From NCBI GenBank assembly GCA_046727175.1, contig JBKPCD010000188.1, forward strand, positions 1 through 9,119: a DNA stretch of 9,119 nt, given 5' to 3'. Of this stretch, positions 1 through 9,053 are shown piece after piece. A program made the position numbers and the translations under genes. This DNA comes from JBKPCD01 sp046727175 (GTDB lineage: Bacteria; Acidobacteriota; Vicinamibacteria; Vicinamibacterales; 2-12-FULL-66-21). Positions within the stretch are counted from its first letter, which is position 1, and the number at the start of each line of letters is the position of its first letter. Under the pieces are notes generated by a model. That model saw nothing but the letters and a program-made list of their open reading frames with translations, was not told the origin of the DNA and did not search any database.

Positions 1-2002
1 GACCGGCGTGGGGGGGCACCGGCACACCCTCCCACACTGCGCGCGGACGGAATGCGCGCATGACGGACATCGCTCCACCAATGTGATCGGGATCGCCATG
101 TGTGATCACGAGCGCGTCGAGCCGGCGCACGCCAAACGTTCTCAGCGCAGGACCGACGACCCGCTCGCCGATGTTGAAGGCTGGCGCGTTGTCCGCGGTC
201 GGATCCGGTGATGGTGCCGCAGCAGGGATGCCACCGGCATCGACGAGCAGCGCCCGGCCACCCGGGAGCAGAATCACTGTCGCGTCTCCTTGCCCGACGT
301 CCAGGAAGACCACGCGGAGAGGAGCATGGCCGGCCGGAGCTCGAGCGGACGCAACCCATCCAGGCCCGAGGAGAATCAGGACGGCCGAGAATGAACAACC
401 CGTGGCTGCCGCGAGGCGTGCCCGACGGCTGGTCAGCGGGCGCTGGCGTGCAGTGATGTTCGACCGCCGCCCCAAGGGTAGCGCTGCAATCAGCGCGGCG
501 TAGTATGCCGACATCACCCACCAGGTCGGCGTCACGACATCGCGCGAGAGCCAGGGAGCGTACTCGACGAACCGCGCGGACTCGAGAAGACCTTCAGCCG
601 CGACATGCGCGGCAAAGGCACAGACGACGGGCACGTATTGCAACGGCTGCGCGACCAGGACGGCGAGCGCCGCGATCTGCAGCACCGCCATGAGCGGAAT
701 CGCCACGAAATTCAGGAGCAGCCCCGCGAACGTCACTCGAGAGAAGAAGAGGGCGCTCGCAGGAAGAAGCGCAACTTCGGTCGCAACGCTCGTCACGAGC
801 AGCGCGCCCGCTCCGCGCGCCAGACGACGCAGGAGCGCCTGAGGACGAGCGCGCCGCGCCATGAGACTCATACTCACCAGAATGGCCAGCGTGGCGCCAA
901 ACGAGAGAATGAATCCGGGATCGAAGAGTGTGATCGGCGACGCGGCTACGCCGAGGACTGCTGCGGCACCGAGGACGTTCAACGCGACGGCAGGCAGGTC
1001 CATGGGGCGCGCCAGCAGATACACGATCGCCGCTGTGATGGCGCGATCGACAGATGACGCCGATGTCGTGATGAGGCGGTAGAACAGCAACGCGACGGTG
1101 GCGGTAGCGGCCGCGAGCGCTGGCGGGAGCCGCGCCGCCCGCGTCAGTGCAAGCAGGAGCACGGTCAGGATGGCGATGTTCCCGCCGGAGATCGCGATCA
1201 CGTGGTACGTCCCCGCCTCTTGCAGCCGCCGGGAATCCTCTTCCGAGAGTCCCGTTCGATCGCCAATGAGAATGGCCGCTGCGATAGCTGCCGATCGCGG
1301 ACGCCATGGCCCGATCGCGGCGGTCAGCGTCGCGCGCGTCCAGGCGCGGATCGATCCGGCGGCTTCGCTCGACATCGATCCGAGCGCCAGCACTTCGACG
1401 AGCGCAGCGCTCTTCACCGAGCCAACGAGAATCACGCCGCGCCGTGCCAGGGCCCGCCGTTCGTCTCGAACGCCGGGATCGAGATAGGTAGCGGGCTTCC
1501 GCAACGTGGCCGTGAGCCGAAGCAATCGGCCGGCGCGCCACTGGACGGATTGCGACGCGGCGAGGGAGCCAGTCACCGTGAGACGGACGCCGCCGAGCAC
1601 ACCAGGTTTCGCCGTCAGCCTGCCGTCGTCAATCCGGACGACGTCGAGTGTCAACGAAGATCCGAACGGCGTGACCGATGCGTCGTCGCGAAGGACACCA
1701 TCGAGGACGACCCGGTCGGGATCACGGCGAGATTCGAACCACGCGAGCAGAGGGGGATGGTAGGTCTGCGCGGCAGCCGTCGCTCCGAGCGATGACCCGG
1801 CAAACAACAGACCGATGGTCAGAGAGAGCGTCGACTCCTGGACGAGATCGAATCCAATCGACCCGGCCGCCGCGAGCAGCGCGATGAGCGCCGCAGCCGC
1901 CGCGCAGAACGCGAAGGATCCCGGTAGCTGCTCCGACAGGGACAGACCGAGAGCCGCACCGGCGAGCAGGGGGATTGCAGCAACCGCGGCAGGCGTCCGC
2001 AT
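1..2002 (-). CDS. comEC: ComEC/Rec2 DNA-uptake channel protein, C-terminus cut by window edge
   Basis: Inner-membrane protein that passes single-stranded DNA into the cytoplasm during natural transformation. The frame is open from the TAG at 2041-2039 to base 1; the only sensible start is ATG at 2002, giving 667 visible residues. Three hydrophobic segments lie in residues 1-75, then a soluble OB-like DUF4131 region to about 230 with the LDPGVRDERRALARRG stretch typical of that domain. The membrane Competence domain follows, with YHVIAISGGNIAIL at 266 and DPGFILSFGATLAIL at 361 matching the family's signature positions. From about 565 a metallo-beta-lactamase-like domain begins: DVGQGD at 568 and HGDPDHIGG at 635 (an HxDxDH form of the HxHxDH metal motif). 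Perhaps 100-150 residues are missing at the end. No strong Shine-Dalgarno is visible, only a weak AAGAG. It lies 109 bp downstream of carB on the same strand and is probably read from the same transcript. The family call is firm; activity is not shown. Confidence 0.93.
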   Translation of the reverse strand, partial: MRTPAAVAAIPLLAGAALGLSLSEQLPGSFAFCAAAAALIALLAAAGSIGFDLVQESTLSLTIGLLFAGSSLGATAAAQTYHPPLLAWFESRRDPDRVVLDGVLRDDASVTPFGSSLTLDVVRIDDGRLTAKPGVLGGVRLTVTGSLAASQSVQWRAGRLLRLTATLRKPATYLDPGVRDERRALARRGVILVGSVKSAALVEVLALGSMSSEAAGSIRAWTRATLTAAIGPWRPRSAAIAAAILIGDRTGLSEEDSRRLQEAGTYHVIAISGGNIAILTVLLLALTRAARLPPALAAATATVALLFYRLITTSASSVDRAITAAIVYLLARPMDLPAVALNVLGAAAVLGVAASPITLFDPGFILSFGATLAILVSMSLMARRARPQALLRRLARGAGALLVTSVATEVALLPASALFFSRVTFAGLLLNFVAIPLMAVLQIAALAVLVAQPLQYVPVVCAFAAHVAAEGLLESARFVEYAPWLSRDVVTPTWWVMSAYYAALIAALPLGRRSNITARQRPLTSRRARLAAATGCSFSAVLILLGPGWVASARAPAGHAPLRVVFLDVGQGDATVILLPGGRALLVDAGGIPAAAPSPDPTADNAPAFNIGERVVGPALRTFGVRRLDALVITHGDPDHIGGAMSVMRAFRPRAVWEGVPVPPHAG

Positions 2003-2066
2003 CGAGATCGCTCTTGCAAACCCGCGAGCGGCGTCGAGCTAGCGAAGAACTGGAGGAATTCGGGAT

Positions 2067-2085
2067 GTCCAGGGAAACCGTGGAC
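2067..2085 (-). other. small hairpin in the carB-comEC spacer
   Basis: On the minus strand GTCCACGGTTTCCCTGGAC forms a 5-bp stem GTCCA/TGGAC, extendable by GG/CC past a one-base bulge, with a four-base loop (TTTC on this strand, GAAA on the plus strand). No run of T follows, so it is not a convincing intrinsic terminator and readthrough from carB to comEC is expected. The rest of the 109-bp spacer (2003-2111) holds a repeated CTGCCTG and no clear promoter. Confidence 0.25.
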
Positions 2086-2111
2086 GAAGGCAGGCAGAAA
2101 TCAGGCAGCGA

Positions 2112-5381
<3,270 letters not shown>

Positions 5382-5436
5382 AGGGGCGCAGATTTCGGCA
5401 ACGGGGCATCGGAACAGAAGATCAGGAGGTCAGGAG

Positions 5437-5465
5437 ACTTTAGCAGGATGCTGAAAACGCGTCCA
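5437..5465 (-). promoter_or_regulatory. candidate sigma70-type promoter for carB
   Basis: On the minus strand TGGACG (5465-5460, four of six matches to TTGACA) is followed after exactly 17 bases by TAAAGT (5442-5437, four of six matches to TATAAT), preceded by TGC, which makes an extended -10. A transcript would start near 5430 and leave a leader of about 50 bases before carB. This would allow carB to be expressed apart from carA. It rests on sequence match only, in a spacer that may be repeat-derived. Confidence 0.4.
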
Positions 5466-5466
5466 T

Positions 5467-5491
5467 CAGGCCGCCTTCCTTCAACGGCCTG
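5467..5491 (-). other. hairpin in the carA-carB spacer
   Basis: CAGGCCG and CGGCCTG form a perfect 7-bp GC-rich stem around an 11-base loop. On the minus strand the TTTT of GCGTTTTC comes only about 8 bases after the stem, so it is at best a weak terminator or attenuator after carA. It abuts the candidate -35 of carB at 5465, so it could also be a protein-binding dyad. Confidence 0.4.
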
Positions 5492-5532
5492 GTAGTGTTC
5501 TCCTGAACTCGTGACCTCCGGTAAACACTATC
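5491..5532 (-). other. long-loop stem downstream of carA
   Basis: GGTAGTGTT (5491-5499) pairs with AACACTATC (5524-5532) over 9 bp with one G-T wobble. The 24-base loop contains one strand of each of the two alternative pairings with the TCAGGAG tandem repeat. It shares base 5491 with the neighbouring hairpin, so the two stems would stack directly on each other. Confidence 0.35.
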
Positions 5533-5565
5533 GCTGACGGAGGAACTCATTCGAGAATCACAGGC

Positions 5566-6693
5566 TCATGCGCGCTTTTCCATCTCATCGAGGAATTGTC
5601 TGAACAGATAATCCGCGTCGTGCGGTCCCGGAGAGGCCTCGGGATGATACTGGACGCAGAACACCGGCTTCTTCTCGTGGCGTAGCCCCTCGACCGTCCC
5701 GTCGTACAGATTGAGGTGAGTCACCTTCACGTCCGCCGGGAGCGAATCGGGGTCGACGGCAAACCCGTGGTTCTGCGATGTGATCTCGACCTTGCCGCTC
5801 TCGAGCTCCTTGACGGGGTGATTCGCGCCACGATGACCGAACTTGAGTTTGAACGTGCGGCCACCCATCGCGAGCGACAGGATTTGATGACCGAGGCAGA
5901 TGCCGAAGACGGGCACATCCGACGCGACCAGCGCACGCGCATTGCGAATGGCATAGCCGAGCGCCGCGGGATCACCCGGGCCGTTGCTGAGGAAGATCCC
6001 GTCGGGGTTCATCGCGAGCAGGTCGGACGCGGGCGCGGTTGCCGGGAATACCCGCACGTTACAGCCGTGCGCTCTGAAACGACGCAGGATGTTCCATTTC
6101 ATGCCGAAGTCGTACGCGGCAACCCGCAGCTGGCGTCCGGCGCGACGTTGCGGCGGTGGCGCGAACTCCTCGCTGGACGGCGTCTGCGGCTCCCAATCGA
6201 ACGCCGAGTCGCACGTGACGCCGAGGACGAGATCCGAGCCTTCCATTGGCGTCACCTCGCGCGTCTTGTCGACGAGCGCACGAGGGTCCACCTCGCCCGT
6301 CGCAATGATGCCGCGCATGACACCGGCGGATCGCAGCACGCGCGTGAGCGCACGCGTGTCGATGTCGGAAATTGCCACGATCCCGTGGTTGACCAGGAAT
6401 TCGCGCAGCGTCCCGTCCGCGCGCCAGTTGCTCGCGACTGGAGACTCGTCGCGAATCACGAAGCCCGCGACCTGGGGGCCGCGGGACTCCTCGTCTTCCG
6501 ACGACACGCCGTAGTTCCCGATCTGTGGACAGGTCATCGTGACAATCTGTCCCGCATAGGACGGATCGGTCAGGACCTCCTGATATCCGGTCATGCTGGT
6601 GTTGAAAACGACCTCCCCGCCGGTCTCGCCTGGCGCACCGGCGGACTCTCCCTCGTACCAGATGCCGTTCTCGAGTGCGAGTGTAGCTTTCAT
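5566..6693 (-). CDS. carA: Carbamoyl phosphate synthetase small subunit (glutaminase)
   Basis: Hydrolyses glutamine and channels the ammonia to CarB. The 375-residue protein has the normal length. The N-terminal CarA-specific domain covers about 1-185, with NTSMTGYQEVLTDPSYAGQI at 31 and the PQIGNYG segment at 56. The class I glutamine amidotransferase domain follows, with SNGPGDP at 236, nucleophile C266 in FGICLGHQ, SQNHGFAVD at 306, and H350 and E352 in VQYHPEASPGPHD completing the triad. The start is ATG at 6693 (MKATLALENG): the frame is open to 6762, but the extra 23 residues lack any family similarity and lie inside the upstream gene. That ATG overlaps the upstream stop as ATGA, and no good Shine-Dalgarno precedes it, so translation probably depends on coupling to the pseudokinase. 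carB follows after 184 bp. Confidence 0.98.
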   Translation of the reverse strand: MKATLALENGIWYEGESAGAPGETGGEVVFNTSMTGYQEVLTDPSYAGQIVTMTCPQIGNYGVSSEDEESRGPQVAGFVIRDESPVASNWRADGTLREFLVNHGIVAISDIDTRALTRVLRSAGVMRGIIATGEVDPRALVDKTREVTPMEGSDLVLGVTCDSAFDWEPQTPSSEEFAPPPQRRAGRQLRVAAYDFGMKWNILRRFRAHGCNVRVFPATAPASDLLAMNPDGIFLSNGPGDPAALGYAIRNARALVASDVPVFGICLGHQILSLAMGGRTFKLKFGHRGANHPVKELESGKVEITSQNHGFAVDPDSLPADVKVTHLNLYDGTVEGLRHEKKPVFCVQYHPEASPGPHDADYLFRQFLDEMEKRA

Positions 6694-8873
6694 CGAATCG
6701 GATCCAGCGATCCCGTGACCCGTGCCTCCCGACCCGCCGTCACCTGCGCGCTGTTCGTCCACGGATGGTGGTTCGCGAGCTCGAGTCGAACGACATGGGA
6801 GCCCACCGCCACGTCCGGGATGCGCATCGGCGTCGTCCCGACGGCCTTGCCATCCAGGATGACGCGCGCGCTGCGCGGCAATGAATCGACGAATATCGAT
6901 CCGGAATATCGCGCTGACGCCGGACGGCCCGGCTGTGGCGTCTCAGCAGACGACGAGGTCGACCGCGTTGCGCTCTTGGCGGGTGGCACCCGACCCTGTC
7001 GGTGCAGATCGAACGAAAGAGTGCGATCTGCCTCCTCGGGCGAGAGCCGGAATTCCTGTCGGGAGACGTCATATCCCGGCAGCACTACGCGTACTTGATA
7101 ATTCCCGAACGGGGCCGCATTCACCGAAAGCGGTGTGCGGCCGCGTCCCTTCCCGTTGATCGTGACCGCCGCGCCCGGTGGTGTCGATCGCACAACGATT
7201 CTTCCCGTGGTCACGGCGGGCTTCGAGACGGCTCGCGCGGTCGGGCCTTCCGCAGGTGCTTCCGGCGCGACCGGCGTCGGCTTCGACGCCGACGGCGTCA
7301 CGGCCTGCTCGCTCCATTCTTTTCCGGCAGGTTGCGGCGACGAGGTCGTGGCCTGCGGCTTCGGCGTCGGCGATGGCGGGCTCGTTGGAGCCTCAACGTT
7401 CGCGGCCGTCTGCTCTGCTTTCTTCTCGCGATCGCGCACCGCATAACCAGCGGCAAAGCCAACGAGCAGGCTGAGGATGATCGCCGCGGCCATCGGGAGC
7501 ATGAGAACACGCGAACGCTCAGGCTGTAGCCCCCGAGTGTCTCGCATCGACGGCTCGTGCGCCGTTGCCCGACCGTCGAGACGAAGAATCCCTGGCTCGA
7601 CAACAGGAGCGGGTCGCGCTCGGTTGGGGCGCGGACCTGATACGGCTTCAGCGCCAGCGGATCGTTTCGGTGCAGCAGCGGCTGATTCGTCCCATGAAGG
7701 ACGAGATAGGGGCATCTCGAGCGTTCTAGGCGGATCCGGAGTTGACGGAAACTCGTCGGCGAACTCCGGCACAGGGGGTTCGATCAGCTTGATCTCCGTC
7801 GTGTCGGTCTTCGTCTTGTGCGGCGTTGAGCTCTCGTCCCTGAAGAGAAGCTCTTCGCGCCCATCGTCTTCGGCTGGTGCCGCCGATTCTGCGCGCGTCA
7901 ATTCCCAGTGCGCTTCGTCCTCGTCGCGTTCGACGGCGATGTCGTCCGGTACATGGGCCGCAACTCGATTGGTTTCCGGTGCGGCCGTCCTCGGCTCGGA
8001 CGATGCCGAGCCTAGCGGAACCGGCTCGGTCGGGATCGGAATGACCGTCGCTTTTCGCCCCGTCTCGGGGATCTGCTCGCCATGGGCTGCCGCTTCGAGC
8101 GCCCCGGCAAACTCCCGAGCAGTCGAATACCGCCTCCTGGGATCTTCGTCCATCGCGCGCACGAGCACGCCGCGGATCTCTCCGATGTGTCCGGTCGCCA
8201 CCGAGCCGGTCAGCGGTCCTATCTGATCGCCCACACCAGATGGCCGTCGCGCTGTGAGGAGCTCGAACGCGATTGCGGCCAGCGAAAAGATGTCCGCTGG
8301 CGTGCTCCACGCCTGCGAGACAACGCGCTCGGGCGCGCTGTACGGCCTGCGGACAGGCGCCCGCAGACTCAAACGATCCAGTGCATCGACGACGCCGAAG
8401 CCTGTTGCGCGCGCTTCGTCAGGTGTTACGAAGATGTCGCGCGGATGCAATGCGCCGTGCCCGATGCCAGCCGCACGCGCGAAGTCGATCGCAGCCGCGA
8501 GCTGGGCGATGAACGGAAGCACCTTGTCGAGGCTCGCCGGCGCGTAATGCCGCATCGCGACATCGAGCGATTCCGCGGCCACGTATTCTTCTGCTCGATA
8601 CGCGACGGTGCCTTCGACGCCGGCCGCGACCGGCTCGACAATCGACGGATGGAACAGTCCTGCATCCGCCGCCCGTGCGAGCTCGTCGGCCAGTGCCTGC
8701 GCCTGTTCGGGAGTGATGTCGAGCCTGAAAACCTTGACCGCGATCAGCCGATCGCGCGTCGGCTCATACGTGCGAAAGACGGGCCCAAGCGCGCCCACTC
8801 CGATCTGATGCAGCACACGGAATGGGCCGAAGGCGGGTGGCGGAGCGAATGCCGTTGGGTCGTCTCTGGTCAG
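6690..8873 (-). CDS. Membrane-anchored pseudokinase with two C-terminal PEGA domains
   Basis: Bacterial Ser/Thr kinase fold of 727 residues from a CTG start at 8873. The usual-codon alternative, GTG at 8816, begins inside the fold and drops 19 residues including FGPFR just before the glycine loop; GGAGGAG lies 8 bases before the CTG. Residues 1-265 are the kinase domain: glycine loop GVGALGPV (25), lysine in AVKVF (47), a helix C glutamate (about 64), APE (180) and ADIFSLAAIAFELL (193). The HRD-type motif reads HGALHPRD (139) and DFG reads GFG (158), so both catalytic aspartates are gone and phosphotransfer is unlikely. Residues 266-455 are an acidic, proline-rich and probably disordered linker. 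One transmembrane helix spans about 456-479. A proline-rich stalk then leads to PEGA domains at about 556-623 and 656-723, predicted outside the membrane. The stop overlaps the carA start. It may sense the envelope or act as a scaffold; its function is unknown. Confidence 0.85.
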   Translation of the reverse strand: MTRDDPTAFAPPPAFGPFRVLHQIGVGALGPVFRTYEPTRDRLIAVKVFRLDITPEQAQALADELARAADAGLFHPSIVEPVAAGVEGTVAYRAEEYVAAESLDVAMRHYAPASLDKVLPFIAQLAAAIDFARAAGIGHGALHPRDIFVTPDEARATGFGVVDALDRLSLRAPVRRPYSAPERVVSQAWSTPADIFSLAAIAFELLTARRPSGVGDQIGPLTGSVATGHIGEIRGVLVRAMDEDPRRRYSTAREFAGALEAAAHGEQIPETGRKATVIPIPTEPVPLGSASSEPRTAAPETNRVAAHVPDDIAVERDEDEAHWELTRAESAAPAEDDGREELLFRDESSTPHKTKTDTTEIKLIEPPVPEFADEFPSTPDPPRTLEMPLSRPSWDESAAAAPKRSAGAEAVSGPRPNRARPAPVVEPGILRLDGRATAHEPSMRDTRGLQPERSRVLMLPMAAAIILSLLVGFAAGYAVRDREKKAEQTAANVEAPTSPPSPTPKPQATTSSPQPAGKEWSEQAVTPSASKPTPVAPEAPAEGPTARAVSKPAVTTGRIVVRSTPPGAAVTINGKGRGRTPLSVNAAPFGNYQVRVVLPGYDVSRQEFRLSPEEADRTLSFDLHRQGRVPPAKSATRSTSSSAETPQPGRPASARYSGSIFVDSLPRSARVILDGKAVGTTPMRIPDVAVGSHVVRLELANHHPWTNSAQVTAGREARVTGSLDPIR

Positions 8874-8881
8874 CTGCGGGA

Positions 8882-8888
8882 CTCCTCC
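8882..8888 (-). promoter_or_regulatory. strong Shine-Dalgarno that decides a CTG start
   Basis: The minus strand reads GGAGGAG, then eight bases, then CTG ACC AGA. An in-frame TAA lies at 8894-8892, just upstream, and there is no ATG, GTG or TTG in frame before the GTG at 8816. This is the best ribosome-binding site in the window and it would be wasted if translation began at 8816, which is 65 bases away. Confidence 0.7.
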
Positions 8889-8913
8889 GCGTTACGGTAT
8901 GCGGGGCTGGAAA

Positions 8914-8922
8914 AATGTAACA
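8914..8922 (-). promoter_or_regulatory. candidate extended -10 for the pseudokinase operon
   Basis: The minus strand reads TGTTACATT, fitting TGnTAnnnT, and sits about 40 bases before the CTG start. The match at -35 is poor: AGGACG at an 18-base spacing keeps only the GAC core. This is the AT-richest point of an otherwise GC-rich spacer. The assignment rests on the extended -10 alone. Confidence 0.3.
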
Positions 8923-8945
8923 CAGATTCGTGCTGAACGTCCTGG

Positions 8946-8964
8946 CGCCTGAACCGTTCAGGCG
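8946..8964. repeat. 19-bp near-perfect palindrome upstream of the pseudokinase
   Basis: CGCCTGAACCGTTCAGGCG has 9-bp arms (CGCCTGAAC and GTTCAGGCG) around a single central C. It lies 25 bp upstream of the candidate -10, so it would sit just upstream of the promoter. It could be an operator for a dimeric regulator, or a hairpin ending transcription that enters from beyond base 9119. No T run flanks it closely on either strand, which favours DNA binding or a dispersed palindromic repeat. Confidence 0.5.
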
Positions 8965-8980
8965 GTGCACGATCGACACG

Positions 8981-9010
8981 AGACGCGGATGCGCGCTGAT
9001 AGACGCGGAT
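8981..9010. repeat. three 10-bp tandem units, ACGCGGAT type
   Basis: AGACGCGGAT occurs at 8981-8990 and again at 9001-9010, with GCGCGCTGAT between them matching the unit at six of ten positions, so the stretch is a degenerate 10-bp tandem. On the minus strand it reads ATCCGCGTCTATC. Such ATCCGCGT runs are familiar from intergenic DNA of several environmental phyla; membership of one family is from memory and unverified. Confidence 0.5.
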
Positions 9011-9014
9011 AAAA

Positions 9015-9048
9015 GCCGGTCGGACCCCGGTCGAAACCGGCGTCGGGG
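9015..9048. repeat. nested dyads in the upstream spacer
   Basis: GCCGGT at 9015-9020 is mirrored by ACCGGC at 9036-9041, and CCCCG at 9025-9029 by CGGGG at 9044-9048. The two dyads interlock, so only one can form at a time. AAACCGGCGTCGGGG at 9034 is also repeated imperfectly, as AAACCCGGCGTGGGG, starting at 9084-9085. The region looks like accumulated repeat fragments rather than a single site. Confidence 0.3.
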
Positions 9049-9053
9049 CAGAC

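Larger units (their letters stand above)
5382..5565 (-). promoter_or_regulatory. carA-carB spacer with alternative pairing potential
   Basis: carA and carB are usually tightly spaced, so a 184-bp gap is notable. On the plus strand an 8-bp tandem repeat, TCAGGAGG TCAGGAGA, lies at 5422-5437. Its second copy is complementary to TCTCCTGA at 5499-5506, while the overlapping GGAGGTCA at 5425-5432 is complementary to TGACCTCC at 5512-5519. The two 8-bp pairings share bases and so exclude each other in an RNA made from the minus strand. Two local hairpins (5467-5491 and 5491-5532) also lie here. This could be a regulated leader or decayed intergenic repeats; no known riboswitch or PyrR site is recognised. 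Confidence 0.4.

Noticed and set aside
594..1541. 315-residue open frame on the minus strand
   Set aside because: Very arginine-rich, no recognisable domain, and it lies entirely inside comEC in another frame; the comEC frame has clear family motifs throughout.
2067..2085. Intrinsic terminator after carB
   Set aside because: The stem is short and no T run follows on the minus strand.
5440..5550. 36-residue minus-strand frame between carA and carB, as a possible leader peptide
   Set aside because: No Shine-Dalgarno before its ATG, no run of regulatory codons, and it coincides with hairpins and repeat-like sequence.
6693..6762. Longer carA start adding 23 residues
   Set aside because: The extra glycine-rich stretch is the out-of-frame end of the upstream gene, and CarA proteins start near MKATLALENG.
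5716..7098. 460-residue plus-strand open frame opposite carA and the PEGA tail
   Set aside because: Crosses two real genes in antisense and has the histidine- and arginine-rich composition of a shadow frame.
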